From assembly GCA_021741465.1 (NCBI GenBank), contig JAIOXV010000003.1:1-56130 (forward strand): a stretch of 56,130 nucleotides of DNA. The letters run 5' to 3'. Below are positions 27,153-36,798 of the stretch, in pieces. Each line of letters opens with the position of its first letter. Position 1 is the stretch's first letter. The position numbers were made by a program, and so were the translations under genes. Source of the stretch: Paracoccaceae bacterium (GTDB lineage: Bacteria > Pseudomonadota > Alphaproteobacteria > Rhodobacterales > Rhodobacteraceae). Under the pieces are notes generated by a model. The model made no database searches. It had not been told where the DNA came from and saw only the letters and a list, made by a program, of their open reading frames with translations.

Positions 27153-29240
27153 ATGGCAAGCGTATCCGACATCAAAGAGACCTTCTTTCAAGAGTGTGAC
27201 GACCTGCTCGAGGCACTGAACGATGGTTTGATCCAGATCGGCGGGCAAGGCTCTCCGACCGAGGTCGACAGCGAAACCATCAACGCCATTTTCCGCGCTG
27301 TACATTCGATAAAGGGCGGCGCGGCGGCATTTCGGTTTAATGCCCTGGTTGATTTCGCACATGCCTATGAAAACACGCTTGATGCCATGCGTGCAGGCCG
27401 TCTTGGGGTTACTCAGGACCTTAGTGATTTGCTTCAGCGTGCAGCGGACCATTTGGCAGACCATGTCCGCGCGGCCCGCACCGGAGAAGACCTTGCACCG
27501 TCCTCAGGGACGGATCTTTTGGCAAGATTGTCGGCTTCGCTTTCAAACCAAGGGGTATCCAACAACCAAGATGAGGCGCCACCGGAATTTGCCCCGCTTG
27601 CCTTGTCGTTCGATCTGGGTCTGGGTCTGGGCGATGATACCCTTTCCGGCCGCAAAAAATGGCGGATCGGCTTCGCCCCGGCGGCCGGATTTCTTGAATC
27701 CGGCAATGACCCGGTTCACATCCTGCGAGAACTGGCTGGTCTGGGCGATCTTGACGCGCGACCGAACCTAAATCGTCTGCCTGCTCTGGACGACCTTGAT
27801 CCAGAGATCTTGCTGCTTGACTGGCAGATCGATCTGGAGGGCGCGCTTTGCGAAGATGACATCCGCCAGGCCTTCGACTTTGTCGCAGATCTTTGCAAAC
27901 TTGAGATCACCAGCCTGCAGGAGGTAACCTTTGCTGCGCCCGCGCATTTGCCCGCCAGCGATGCCCCACCCGCAGCCCCGCTGCCAAGCGTGACCGGTCC
28001 CGCCACCGCTGCACCAACGCCTCGGGCAAGTCTTCGCGTCGATACAGATCATGTCGATCGGCTCATCAACCTTGTCGGCGAACTTGTCATCAACCAATCG
28101 GTTCTTAGCCGGTCGGTGCACGAGGCCGGCTTGGCGGGCCAACCCACCCTGGCCGCTGGCCTCTCTGACTTGCGAAATCTTAGTCGAGAGATCCAGGAAG
28201 GCGTGATGTCGATCCGTGCGCAACCCGTAAAACCCCTGTTCCAACGCATGGCGCGCATTGTCCGCGATGCCTCTGATCTGGCAGGAAAACGGGTGGAGTT
28301 CCTGACCCTCGGGGAAGGAACCGATGTGGACAAGACCGTGATCGAACAGCTTGTAGATCCGCTGACCCACATGGTGCGCAACGCGATTGACCACGGGCTG
28401 GAAACCCCTGAGGCGCGCCTTGCCGCGGGCAAGCCAGAGGCCGGAAAGGTGCGCCTTTCCGCCGCGCATCGATCGGGCAGGGTGGTGATCGAGGTGTCCG
28501 ATGATGGCGGCGGGATCAACCGGCCCAAAGTGCTGCACATCGCCCAATCAAAGGGCCTGATCGCGCCAGACGCCACGCTGTCGGATGCAGATATCGACGC
28601 ATTGCTCTTCCTTCCGGGGTTTTCGACAGCCAGCAGCGTGACCAGCCTGTCGGGCCGAGGGGTCGGGTTGGATGTGGTGAAAAGCGCCATCCGTCGGCTT
28701 GGCGGGCGGCTGACAGTGGCATCCACCCCCGGCCAGGGCACCACCATGTCGATCAGCTTGCCGCTGACGCTGGCCGTTCTTGACGGAATGGTCATCGAAG
28801 TCGCGGGGGAAACCATGGTGGTTCCGATCGCGGCAATTGCCCAAACCCTGCAACCTGCCCCAGATGAAATCGACCATCTTGGCATGGGATCTGGTGGGAT
28901 GGTCGTGCGCCTGCGCGACCGTTTTATTCCCATCGTTGATCTTGGCTGCCTGTTGGGCTTTCGCAATGTTGCGATTGCGCCGGACAAGATGGTTCTGCTG
29001 ATTGTTGAAACCGATACCGGAGCAATCTGTGCCCTGGCGGTGGATGCGATCCATGACCAGCAACAGGTGGTTATCAAAGGTCTGGAGGCCAATTATGGCC
29101 GGGTGCCCTTTGTCGCTGCAGCCACCATTCTGGGCAATGGCCGGATAGCGCTGATCCTCGACCCCGAAGACATCATCGGCTTTGACGCCAAAGCCCAAGC
29201 CACACTTTCTGAAAAGGAAGATCTGCCATGTCTGCCATGA
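27153..29240 (+). CDS. cheA: Chemotaxis histidine kinase CheA
   Basis: This 695-residue kinase has an N-terminal HPt domain with phospho-His in FRAVHSIKGGAAAF (His51). A middle region (about 165-260) may be a divergent P2 domain that docks CheY. Next come the dimerisation helices (HVDRLINLVGELVINQSVLS) and the ATPase domain with HMVRNAIDHGLE (N box), SDDGGGIN (G1) and GRGVGLDVVKSAIRRLGG (G2). The C-terminal CheW-like domain runs from about 555. All catalytic motifs are intact. Its end overlaps cheW by 13 bp. Confidence 0.95.
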   Translation: MASVSDIKETFFQECDDLLEALNDGLIQIGGQGSPTEVDSETINAIFRAVHSIKGGAAAFRFNALVDFAHAYENTLDAMRAGRLGVTQDLSDLLQRAADHLADHVRAARTGEDLAPSSGTDLLARLSASLSNQGVSNNQDEAPPEFAPLALSFDLGLGLGDDTLSGRKKWRIGFAPAAGFLESGNDPVHILRELAGLGDLDARPNLNRLPALDDLDPEILLLDWQIDLEGALCEDDIRQAFDFVADLCKLEITSLQEVTFAAPAHLPASDAPPAAPLPSVTGPATAAPTPRASLRVDTDHVDRLINLVGELVINQSVLSRSVHEAGLAGQPTLAAGLSDLRNLSREIQEGVMSIRAQPVKPLFQRMARIVRDASDLAGKRVEFLTLGEGTDVDKTVIEQLVDPLTHMVRNAIDHGLETPEARLAAGKPEAGKVRLSAAHRSGRVVIEVSDDGGGINRPKVLHIAQSKGLIAPDATLSDADIDALLFLPGFSTASSVTSLSGRGVGLDVVKSAIRRLGGRLTVASTPGQGTTMSISLPLTLAVLDGMVIEVAGETMVVPIAAIAQTLQPAPDEIDHLGMGSGGMVVRLRDRFIPIVDLGCLLGFRNVAIAPDKMVLLIVETDTGAICALAVDAIHDQQQVVIKGLEANYGRVPFVAAATILGNGRIALILDPEDIIGFDAKAQATLSEKEDLPCLP

Positions 29241-29746
29241 CATCTGCCATGCCTGAACCAAACCGCCCTGATATTTCCAGATCAGAGCCGCCTCAAAGTG
29301 CCGCCAACATGATGGAAGTCGTCACCTTTCGGGTCGGCGATCAGGAGTATTGCGTTGATATCATGGTGGTGCGCGAAATACGGGGCTGGACGCTGCCAAC
29401 CAGCCTGCCACATGCACCGCCTTATGTTCTGGGCGTGATGAACCTGCGCGGAACCGTTGTGCCTTTGGTTGACGTTTCGGCCCGTTTGGACCTTGGCCCT
29501 TCCAGCCCTGACCCCCGCCATGTTGTCATTATTGCCATGGTGGCCGAGCAGATTGTCGGATTTCTTGTCTCGGCAGTGTCGCGCGTCCTGAGCATTCCGC
29601 GCAGCGCGATCCAGCCCGCGCCCGAACTGGCAGGCCGGCCCAGCGGCCCGTCACCCGCCGGTTTGATCGCAACACCCGAAGGCCTTTTGCGGCTGATTGA
29701 TATGGGGGCGCTTTTGCCACCGGCTGGCCATCGGATTTCGGCATGA
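29228..29746 (+). CDS. cheW: Chemotaxis coupling protein CheW
   Basis: This 172-residue CheW domain has the typical start VVTFRVGDQEYCVDIMVVRE, the strand PPYVLGVMNLRGTVVPLVDV and the later VSRVLSIPRSAIQPAP. It has a 30-residue variable N-terminal tail. It couples receptors to CheA in the array. The gene starts inside the end of cheA and ends with an ATGA overlap onto cheR, so the three are translationally coupled. Confidence 0.93.
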   Translation: MSAMTSAMPEPNRPDISRSEPPQSAANMMEVVTFRVGDQEYCVDIMVVREIRGWTLPTSLPHAPPYVLGVMNLRGTVVPLVDVSARLDLGPSSPDPRHVVIIAMVAEQIVGFLVSAVSRVLSIPRSAIQPAPELAGRPSGPSPAGLIATPEGLLRLIDMGALLPPAGHRISA

Positions 29747-30645
29747 CAGCCGTGCTTCAACCCTTTTTGCCTGATGGGCCCGCATTTTCCGCCGAAGACT
29801 TCGACGCGATCGCGCGGTTCATCGCTGAGGAAGCTGGGCTTTGCCTGGCTGAATCCGGCCAGGCCTTGGTCTACTCTCGCCTCGTCCGCCATGTCCGCCG
29901 TCTGGGCTGCAGCGATTTCGCGCAGTACATCAACGCGGTTCTTGCCGATGACAGCGGAAAAGAGCGCGAAGCGCTTATCCATGCGCTGACCACGAACACA
30001 ACGCGTTTCTTCCGCGAACCCGCGCATTACGATATTTTTGCGCAGGATTTACTGCCAGATCTGATCGAGCGGGCGCGCAACGGGGGGCGGGTGCGCTTCT
30101 GGTCTGCCGGGTGTTCAACCGGGGAAGAGGCCTATAGCCTTGCCGCGGTAATCCTGTCGAAGTTTCCCCAGGCCGGGCAATACGATGTTCGTATTCTTGG
30201 CACCGATATCAATCATCTTGTTCTGGAGCGGGCCAAAGAAGGCATATACCCGGCCGAGCAGACCGCCGGGGTTCCGGCCCCCTATCTTGACCTGATGTTC
30301 GAACCCACGGTTGCCACCGCCCAAACCCGCAGCATTCGCGGTGAGCTAAAGGCAATGGTCAGTTTTCGCTATCTCAACCTCGTGGCCCCTTGGCCGGTCC
30401 AAGGTCCGTTTGACGCGATCTTCTGCCGCAATGTCGCGATCTACATGGATCAGCCAACGCAATACCTGCTCTGGTCGGGTTTTGAGGCCGTTCTTGCCCC
30501 AAAGGGGATGCTCTTCATTGGGCATTCCGAACGCCTGGGGGCAGATATTGGCCAAAGGTTGCGTCCCTGTGGTCCGACCGCGTTTCATCGTGCCCCTCCG
30601 CAGGCGCCTTCACATCAAGGAGAAACTCATGTCCCTCAAAGATAA
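29743..30645 (+). CDS. cheR: Chemoreceptor methyltransferase CheR
   Basis: This 300-residue SAM-dependent glutamate methyltransferase has an N-terminal helical domain (ISxYxGxL-like stretch around EEAGLCLAESGQALVYSRL), LTTNTTRFFREPAHYD, the SAM motif FWSAGCSTGEEAYSLA, ILGTDINHLVLERAKEGIY, and FDAIFCRNVAIYM near the C-terminus. It should methylate the MCPs, particularly the first, which carries a WxxF tail. No cheB accompanies it in this operon. Its last codons overlap the second cheY. Confidence 0.94.
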   Translation: MTAVLQPFLPDGPAFSAEDFDAIARFIAEEAGLCLAESGQALVYSRLVRHVRRLGCSDFAQYINAVLADDSGKEREALIHALTTNTTRFFREPAHYDIFAQDLLPDLIERARNGGRVRFWSAGCSTGEEAYSLAAVILSKFPQAGQYDVRILGTDINHLVLERAKEGIYPAEQTAGVPAPYLDLMFEPTVATAQTRSIRGELKAMVSFRYLNLVAPWPVQGPFDAIFCRNVAIYMDQPTQYLLWSGFEAVLAPKGMLFIGHSERLGADIGQRLRPCGPTAFHRAPPQAPSHQGETHVPQR

Positions 30646-31015
30646 CCTGTCGGTCATGGTGGTGGATGATATGTCGACCAGTCGTGGTCTTATCATTATG
30701 GCGCTTGAAGAGATGGGCATTCGCAAGATCGACCACCGCGCCGATGGGGCCTCGGCTTTGAACGCGCTGGCTGCCAACCCGGCGCATCTGGTGATTTCGG
30801 ACTACAACATGCCCGGAATGGATGGCTTGCGCCTGCTGAAAGCCCTGCGCGAAAACCGGATAACGCAGCGGATCGGCTTCATCCTGGTCTCGGGTCGGAT
30901 TGACCAAGAAATCCTGTCGACGGGGCGCGCCTTGGGAATGAACAACTATATTCACAAGCCCTTCTCGACCCCACAGCTGCGGGCCTGCCTGCAAGCCGTC
31001 GTTGGTGCACTTTGA
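30629..31015 (+). CDS. cheY: Chemotaxis response regulator CheY (second)
   Basis: This 128-residue receiver domain starts at ATG 30629 with a strong AAGGAG eight bases upstream, inside the 3' end of cheR. Key residues are the acidic pair (VMVVDDMST), phosphoacceptor Asp (LVISDYNMPGMDG), Ser/Thr switch (FILVSGR) and Lys (NNYIHKPFST). It differs clearly from the first CheY, so the two probably have different partners. Its stop overlaps the next TTG (TTGA). Confidence 0.92.
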   Translation: MSLKDNLSVMVVDDMSTSRGLIIMALEEMGIRKIDHRADGASALNALAANPAHLVISDYNMPGMDGLRLLKALRENRITQRIGFILVSGRIDQEILSTGRALGMNNYIHKPFSTPQLRACLQAVVGAL

Positions 31016-31362
31016 CCGATAATGCCCGCAATACCGATGGTTTCGATCTGTTCGATCGCCTTGCTGCCGAAATCTCGGTGACCCATCGCCTTGCCCGGCA
31101 CTTGGAAGAGGCTCTCGCCGGGATGGTGGCATCACCAAAACCGGGTCCTTGGCCTGCCGAGCTTCAGCATGTCGACCAGATCGTTCAGCGGCTTGCCGGT
31201 TTGACGGCCTTTTGTGCGGCATTGGCCAAGCAAGCGCAGCAGGGCAGAAAACCAGATACGCCGGCCGCCTTGGGCGAGGTTCACCTGTTAAGCCTTGCCG
31301 AAGCACTTGGCGGCGGCGTTGTGCAACCCTTTGCCCAGGGTGGAGAGGTTGAGATGTTCTGA
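31012..31362 (+). CDS. Small hypothetical protein of the chemotaxis operon
   Basis: This 116-residue protein starts at a TTG that overlaps the cheY stop (TTGA). It is largely helical (LFDRLAAEISVTHRLARHLE, HVDQIVQRLAGLTAFCAAL) with a Gly/Gln-rich end, and has no signal peptide or membrane span. I recognise no family. Coupling to cheY suggests a role with that regulator, for example as a binding partner or phosphatase-like helix bundle, but this is a guess from position. Confidence 0.68.
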   Translation: MTDNARNTDGFDLFDRLAAEISVTHRLARHLEEALAGMVASPKPGPWPAELQHVDQIVQRLAGLTAFCAALAKQAQQGRKPDTPAALGEVHLLSLAEALGGGVVQPFAQGGEVEMF

Positions 31363-31464
31363 ACTTGGTCAAATCGCGCAAACTTCTTCACCACGGCATC
31401 AAGCCGGGAAACCTCACCTTAACGAATTCACCGACTAAATGTCCGCCAGTAAGAGGACGATAAG

Positions 31465-33522
31465 ATGTTTCCAAAGATTCGCACCGCAGCAGACGCTGAG
31501 CACGCCTCGCTTATAGCCGCGATCAGCAACTCTGGCCTGATGCTGACGCTTTCACCACAAGGCACGATAACCCAGGCCAATGAAATGTTGTTGCGCCTTT
31601 GCGACCTTACCTCGCAGGACGTACTGGATCAGCCGCTGCGGGCCGTTCTGTCTGATGACCACGACCTTACAGCTCAATTGTCCCTTGTATGGACGGGCCT
31701 TCAATCGGGCGAAAGCCAACAAGGGACCCTGGCGCTGCGATCCCGTTCGGGTGAAACCGTTTGGGCCGAGGGCGTTTTCTGTGCCCTGATGGGGCCAACA
31801 GGCAGTTTGGCCAAAGCGGTTTTCTGGGGCACTGACGTAACCGCGCAACGTAACACCAAGCAAGAAACGCAGGCGGTACGCGAAGCGATCTTGCACTCAC
31901 AGGCCATGGTCGAATTTGATCCCTCGGGCATCGTGCTTACTGCCAACGAGAACTTTCTGCGCATCATGGGATGTTCGCTAGGCGAGATTCAGGGCAAGCA
32001 TCATTCGATCTTTGTCGCCCCTGAAGAAGTTCAAAGCCCAGAGTACGCGCGTTTATGGCATGACCTGAGGTCTGGAGAATTTCGGTCTGGCGAATATCGC
32101 CACCTGGGCCCGGACGGAAGAAAGGTCTGGCTTCAGGCCAGCTACAGCGCCGTGAAAAACAGTCTGGGCCGCACGATAAAGGTGGTCAAAGTGGGGTTTG
32201 ACATCACGGCGCAAAAAATCACCAATCTTGACTTGCAAGGCAAGCTGGCCGCGGCGGAGCGGGTAATGGCGATGATTGATTTCTCTCCAACCGGAAAGAT
32301 TCTTACCGCCAATCAGAACTTTCTTGACGTCACAGGCTATGAGTTGTCCGAAATTGTCGGACATCCTCACGCGATCTTTATGCCACCCGCTGAGGCCAAT
32401 GCACCAGACTACGAAAAATTCTGGTCGGATCTGCGCGCTGGCCAACCGCAAGCGGCAGAGTTTCGGCGCTTTGGCAAGGGCGGCAAGGAAATTTGGATCC
32501 AGGCCAGCTATAACCCGGTTTTCGATTCTGATGGGTCTTTGTGGAAGATCACGAAATTTGCCACCGACGTCACCGCCCGCAAGCTTGACAGCCGCAAGCT
32601 GGAAATGGCGCTTGACCGGATCGCAAATGGCGATCTGACCGTTCAGATTGAAGAGCCGTTGGCGGGCGAACTCGATCAGGTTCGAAAAGATCTGAACAAC
32701 GCGACGCGCCGTCTTGCGCAGGTCTTGGCAAATGTCACCAGCAACGCCACGTCCATCCGCAATGAAACCGCCGGGATCAGCCGCGCCGCAAATGACCTCT
32801 CCAGCCGCACCGAACAGCAGGCGGCAACCCTAGAGGAGGCCTCTGCCGCGCTTCAGACGATGACAGAGGCAACTTTGCTCACCTCACGCCGCACGACCGA
32901 GGCCAGCCAGTTTGCCGCGGCTGCCCGTGAAGATGCCGACCGCAGTGCAGAGGTGGTGACCGAAGCCGTGCAAGCGATGTCGCGGATTGCTGAAAGTTCG
33001 GCCCAGATTTCGCGTATCATCAAGGTGATCGACGAGATTGCGTTCCAGACAAACCTTCTCGCCCTCAACGCCGGGGTCGAGGCGGCGCGGGCGGGCGAGG
33101 CTGGCCGTGGCTTTGCGGTCGTTGCGGCCGAAGTGCGCGCTTTGGCGCACCGGTCTTCAGAGGCGGCGCATGAAATCACCGGGCTGATCGGTCAGGCGGC
33201 AGATCAAGTGAAAACCGGGGTCGCGCTTGTTCACAAGGCAGGCGAGTCGATCGAAAGCATTCAACGTTCGATCCATGATATCGACAACCAAATGTCCGGC
33301 ATCGCCGAATTTGCTGTGGATCAATCGAACAATCTGTCCGAAATCAACCAGTCCGTTCTCAGGCTGGATCAGGTGACACAAAGCAACGCCGCGATGTTCG
33401 AAGAAACGGCCGCCGCTACAGAAGAACTGACGCGGGCTGCGACCATGCTGTACGAAAACACCGCTGGTTTTCAACTTTCCAGCCCCAGCCGAATAGCACC
33501 ATCCTTTGCCAAAGCAGGGTAA
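31465..33522 (+). CDS. Soluble methyl-accepting chemotaxis protein with three PAS domains
   Basis: This 685-residue receptor has no membrane segments. Three PAS domains follow one another (about 17-130, 135-255 and 260-375); the second and third begin [20 protein letters not shown] and [20 protein letters not shown] and each ends in a PAC segment ([22 protein letters not shown]). A HAMP-like stretch ([20 protein letters not shown]) leads to the signalling domain with [20 protein letters not shown] and [23 protein letters not shown] domains suggest sensing of redox or a bound cofactor. AAGAGGA precedes the ATG. The 102-bp gap upstream allows a separate promoter, though none is obvious. Confidence 0.92.
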   Translation: MFPKIRTAADAEHASLIAAISNSGLMLTLSPQGTITQANEMLLRLCDLTSQDVLDQPLRAVLSDDHDLTAQLSLVWTGLQSGESQQGTLALRSRSGETVWAEGVFCALMGPTGSLAKAVFWGTDVTAQRNTKQETQAVREAILHSQAMVEFDPSGIVLTANENFLRIMGCSLGEIQGKHHSIFVAPEEVQSPEYARLWHDLRSGEFRSGEYRHLGPDGRKVWLQASYSAVKNSLGRTIKVVKVGFDITAQKITNLDLQGKLAAAERVMAMIDFSPTGKILTANQNFLDVTGYELSEIVGHPHAIFMPPAEANAPDYEKFWSDLRAGQPQAAEFRRFGKGGKEIWIQASYNPVFDSDGSLWKITKFATDVTARKLDSRKLEMALDRIANGDLTVQIEEPLAGELDQVRKDLNNATRRLAQVLANVTSNATSIRNETAGISRAANDLSSRTEQQAATLEEASAALQTMTEATLLTSRRTTEASQFAAAAREDADRSAEVVTEAVQAMSRIAESSAQISRIIKVIDEIAFQTNLLALNAGVEAARAGEAGRGFAVVAAEVRALAHRSSEAAHEITGLIGQAADQVKTGVALVHKAGESIESIQRSIHDIDNQMSGIAEFAVDQSNNLSEINQSVLRLDQVTQSNAAMFEETAAATEELTRAATMLYENTAGFQLSSPSRIAPSFAKAG

Positions 33523-33541
33523 GACCTGCTTGGCAAAGGAT
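33501..33541 (+). terminator. Hairpin overlapping the end of the PAS-MCP gene
   Basis: The arms ATCCTTTGCC-A-AAGCAGG (33501-33518) and CCTGCTTGGCAAAGGAT (33525-33541) pair over 17 bp with one bulged A and a short loop that contains the stop codon. It fits transcription termination at the end of the che operon, although no T tract follows. Confidence 0.62.
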
Positions 33542-33550
33542 CAGCGCTCT

Positions 33551-33578
33551 GGTGTCACGGCCATGGTCGCGTGACACC
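33551..33578. terminator. Second hairpin before the ars operon
   Basis: GGTGTCACG (33551-33559) and CGTGACACC (33570-33578) form a perfect 9-bp stem with a 10-base loop. It sits 10 bp after the first hairpin and 81 bp before the ArsR-fusion start. It may be a second terminator for the che operon or part of the ars promoter/operator region. Confidence 0.5.
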
Positions 33579-33658
33579 GTTTCAACGGCCAGATTTGTAC
33601 CCGCTTTGTCATGAAAGCTTCACTGGACGGCGATCTATATTTCCATCATTCAGGAAGT

Positions 33659-34492
33659 ATGGAACAAAAAGACGCCGCGCATGCTTTCTCGACGCTTGGC
33701 CACCCGGATCGGCTGGACGTTTTTCGCCTGTTGATGCGGTTTGCTCCGCAAGGCGTCCGCCCAACGGAAATCGCAGCAGCGCTGGGGCTGAAGCAAAATA
33801 CCCTGTCGCACCATCTGGCCGACCTTGCAGCAGCCGAGCTCATTCATGTCAACCGCCGGGGCAGGTCTCTTTACTATGCGGCCAATCTCGATACGGCTGA
33901 ACGTCTTCTTCGCTATCTTGCGCTGGATGTGGGCCGGGCAAGACCCGAACTTGTAAGCCCCCTCGTCGGCAAACACCAAAGGCCCTTCAGTTTCAATGTT
34001 CTGTTCATCTGTTCGGGAAATTCTGCCCGGTCAATCTTTGCCGAGGCGCTGCTGCGCGATCTTGGCAATGGCAAGTTTCGGGCCTTTTCCGCCGGAACCC
34101 GCCCCAACACCCAGTTGAACCCCCACGCGCTGGAAATTCTTCGGCGCAACGGCCATGACAGCGGCGCGCTGCGATCAAAACATATTTCCGAGTTTCAAGG
34201 GCCTGCCAGCCCCAGCATGGATTTTGTCTTTACGGTCTGTGATGCGGCGGCGGCTGAGGAATGCCCGCCATGGCCAGACCAGCCGATCGCTGGCCATTGG
34301 GGTGTGCCTGATCCAGCGAAAGCCACAGGCACAGAGGCGCAAAGGGCACTGGCATTCGCGCAAACCTATACCGCGCTGCGCCACCGGATCACGACCTTTG
34401 TTGCATTGCCCTTCGACGCATTGAACCGGATTTCCCTGCAATCCCGTGTCGATGCGATCGGCATGGACCCCTTTCCGAAAGGCCAAGCTTGA
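33659..34492 (+). CDS. ArsR-type repressor fused to low-molecular-weight phosphatase (arsenate reductase-like)
   Basis: The protein has 277 residues from ATG 33659, which has AGGA at good spacing; ATG 33611 would add 16 residues. Residues 1-95 form a winged-helix ArsR domain (LGHPDRLDVFRLLMRF, EIAAALGLKQNTLSHHLADL). From 112 onward is a low-molecular-weight tyrosine phosphatase / ArsC domain with the P-loop FICSGNSARS (Cys118, Arg124) and the general-acid region WGVPDPAKATGT. Such fusions sense arsenic and may reduce arsenate. The stop overlaps the GAPDH start (TGATG), so it heads an operon with GAPDH and arsJ and is probably autoregulated. Confidence 0.9.
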   Translation: MEQKDAAHAFSTLGHPDRLDVFRLLMRFAPQGVRPTEIAAALGLKQNTLSHHLADLAAAELIHVNRRGRSLYYAANLDTAERLLRYLALDVGRARPELVSPLVGKHQRPFSFNVLFICSGNSARSIFAEALLRDLGNGKFRAFSAGTRPNTQLNPHALEILRRNGHDSGALRSKHISEFQGPASPSMDFVFTVCDAAAAEECPPWPDQPIAGHWGVPDPAKATGTEAQRALAFAQTYTALRHRITTFVALPFDALNRISLQSRVDAIGMDPFPKGQA

Positions 34493-35499
34493 TGACCCGC
34501 ATTGCCCTGAATGGCCTAGGCCGTATTGGAAAGCTTGTCCTGCGTGATCTGATCGACACGGGCGCAGCTGGCGACATCGTATTGGTGAATGACCCCATGG
34601 GCGACGCCGAGCAGCACGCGCTTTTGTTAGAGTTTGATTCCGTCCACGGGCGTTGGCGCAGCCCTGTCAGCCACAAAGCGGGTGCTTTGGTGTTAAACGG
34701 GAAAACCGTCCGTTTGACACATGAAAAGACCATCGAGGCGCTGCCCCTGGCCGAAATGGCTGTCGATCTGGTGATCGACTGCACAGGTGTTTTCAAGACC
34801 GCAGCAAAGATTGCCCCCTATTATGAGGCGGGGGTCAAAAGGGTTGTTGTAAGCGCACCCGTCAAGGATGGCGGCGCGTTGAACCTGGTTTATGGGGTGA
34901 ATCATCATCTTTACGACGGCAGTCAGGCCCTGGTTACGGCGGCCTCTTGCACCACCAACTGCCTTGCCCCCGTGGTTAAAGTTGTTCACGAAGCCATTGG
35001 CATCCGCCACGGGTCCATCACGACGATCCACGACGTGACCAACACCCAGACCATCGTAGACCGCCCGGCCAAGGATATGCGACGCGCGCGCTCGGCACTG
35101 ATGAACCTGATCCCAACCACCACCGGCAGCGCCACGGCGATCACACTGATCTATCCAGAGCTGAAGGGCCGGTTGAATGGCCATGCGGTCCGGGTTCCTT
35201 TGCTGAACGCCTCGCTGACCGATTGCGTGTTCGAAGTGGAACGCCCGACCACGGTTGAGGAGGTGAATGCGCTGTTCAAGGCAGCCGCAGATGGCCCGTT
35301 GAAAGACATTCTTGGCTTTGAGACCCGACCGCTTGTGTCCAGCGACTTTGCCAACGATCGCCGGTCCTCCGTCATAGACGGCCCGTCAACCATGGTCATC
35401 AACGGCACGCAGGTTAAGATTTATGCCTGGTACGATAACGAATGGGGCTATGCCTGCCGGCTGGCAGATATTGTGCGCATGGTTGCGGGTTCGCTGTGA
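34492..35499 (+). CDS. Glyceraldehyde-3-phosphate dehydrogenase, ars-operon type
   Basis: This 335-residue complete GAPDH has the NAD-binding start IALNGLGRIGKLVLRDL, the catalytic Cys153 in ASCTTNCLAP, the catalytic His region and the substrate-binding YDNEWGYACR near the C-terminus. In this context it is the arsenic-resistance paralogue that uses arsenate in place of phosphate to make 1-arseno-3-phosphoglycerate, which ArsJ exports. Evidence for that role is operon position: start overlapping the ArsR fusion, end overlapping arsJ. It could also act in central metabolism. Confidence 0.92.
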   Translation: MTRIALNGLGRIGKLVLRDLIDTGAAGDIVLVNDPMGDAEQHALLLEFDSVHGRWRSPVSHKAGALVLNGKTVRLTHEKTIEALPLAEMAVDLVIDCTGVFKTAAKIAPYYEAGVKRVVVSAPVKDGGALNLVYGVNHHLYDGSQALVTAASCTTNCLAPVVKVVHEAIGIRHGSITTIHDVTNTQTIVDRPAKDMRRARSALMNLIPTTTGSATAITLIYPELKGRLNGHAVRVPLLNASLTDCVFEVERPTTVEEVNALFKAAADGPLKDILGFETRPLVSSDFANDRRSSVIDGPSTMVINGTQVKIYAWYDNEWGYACRLADIVRMVAGSL

Positions 35500-36776
35500 C
35501 CGGGAAAGCCCCCCGCACTGGCCCCGCGCCCAATCCGTTGCGTGCCTTTGCTGCTGTTACGGCGGCCTATTGGGCGTTCATGCTGACCGATGGTGCTTTG
35601 CGGATGTTGGTGCTTTTGCACTTCAACGCGTTGGGCTTCACACCGTTGCAGCTTGCCTGGCTTTTCTTGCTTTATGAACTGGCCGGGGTTGTCACCAATC
35701 TTGCCGCCGGATGGTTGGCCGCGCGTTTTGGCTTGGCGGCAACGCTTTACGGCGGGCTGGTTCTGCAAATCATGGCCTTGGTTGCGCTGACGCAGCTTGA
35801 CCCAGGCTGGAGCATCGCGGCATCGGTCGCCTTCGTTATGGCGGTGCAAGGGATGTCAGGCGTGGCCAAGGATCTGGCCAAGATGTCCTCGAAATCTGCA
35901 GTCAAGGTGCTGGCGCCCAAGGAAAATGGCGGGATGTTCCGCTGGGTTGCCGCGCTTACCGGATCAAAAAATGCGGTGAAGGGGCTTGGCTTTTTCCTGG
36001 GTGCTGCGGTCTTGGGGCTGGCAGGGTTTCAAGCAGCGCTTTGGGCGATGGCTGCTGCTTTGTCATTCATTTTGATTGTCGTTGTTCTTTTCCTGCCTGC
36101 GGGCCTGCCGGGGCGGATAAAGACAGAAGAAAGCTGGCGTGGCTGGCGGTCAATGGATGTTCGCGTCAACCGGCTAAGTCTTGCGCGCCTGTTCCTTTTC
36201 GGGGCGCGCGATGTCTGGTTTGTTGTCGGTATCCCGGTCTATTTTCAAGCCGTTCTGTCAGATGGCACCGTCGAAGGCCGGCGCGAAGCGTTTTTCCTGA
36301 TTGGGGGATTTCTTGCGCTGTGGATTGTGGCCTATGGGGCCGTGCAGGCCTTTGCTCCGCATCTGCTGGGCGCAAAGTCCCAGCCTGAGCCTGAGATCAC
36401 CCGAAAAGCGATCTTTTGGGCAGGCATTCTGGTGCCAATTCCATTTGTACTCGCCGGGGTCAGCTGGGCGTCAGCAGGCCCATCGAATTGGCTGACGGCG
36501 ACGCTGATCTTGGGGCTTTTGGTCTTTGGCTTTGTCTTTGCCATCAATTCATCGCTTCATTCCTACCTGATCCTGGCCTTCGGATCGGCGGAACGGATCA
36601 CCCGCGATGTCGGCTTTTATTATATGGCCAATGCGGCGGGCCGCCTGATCGGCACGCTTCTTTCCGGTCTCAGCTTTCAGATCGGCGGGCTATCGCTTTG
36701 CCTTGCCACCGCAGGCGCGATGAGTTTGGCAAGCTGGCTGGCCATGCGGCGTCTTGCGCCGACATGGGCGCAATGA
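35496..36776 (+). CDS. arsJ: ArsJ organoarsenical efflux permease (MFS)
   Basis: The protein has 426 residues starting at GTG 35496, which overlaps the GAPDH stop (GTGA); longer frames upstream lie inside the GAPDH gene. About 11-12 membrane helices are visible, with the MFS-like loop [13 protein letters not shown] after helix 2 and the ArsJ-typical segment [20 protein letters not shown]. ArsJ expels 1-arseno-3-phosphoglycerate, completing arsenate resistance with the preceding GAPDH. It converges with the GMC oxidoreductase gene, 22 bp away. Confidence 0.93.
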   Translation: MTGKAPRTGPAPNPLRAFAAVTAAYWAFMLTDGALRMLVLLHFNALGFTPLQLAWLFLLYELAGVVTNLAAGWLAARFGLAATLYGGLVLQIMALVALTQLDPGWSIAASVAFVMAVQGMSGVAKDLAKMSSKSAVKVLAPKENGGMFRWVAALTGSKNAVKGLGFFLGAAVLGLAGFQAALWAMAAALSFILIVVVLFLPAGLPGRIKTEESWRGWRSMDVRVNRLSLARLFLFGARDVWFVVGIPVYFQAVLSDGTVEGRREAFFLIGGFLALWIVAYGAVQAFAPHLLGAKSQPEPEITRKAIFWAGILVPIPFVLAGVSWASAGPSNWLTATLILGLLVFGFVFAINSSLHSYLILAFGSAERITRDVGFYYMANAAGRLIGTLLSGLSFQIGGLSLCLATAGAMSLASWLAMRRLAPTWAQ

Positions 36777-36798
36777 AGCCGACCGGCCGGGCCTGCGC

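Noticed and set aside
34492-35499. GAPDH as the main glycolytic enzyme of the organism
   Set aside because: Overlaps on both sides with the ArsR fusion and arsJ make an arsenate-detoxification role more likely; a separate glycolytic gene is expected elsewhere.
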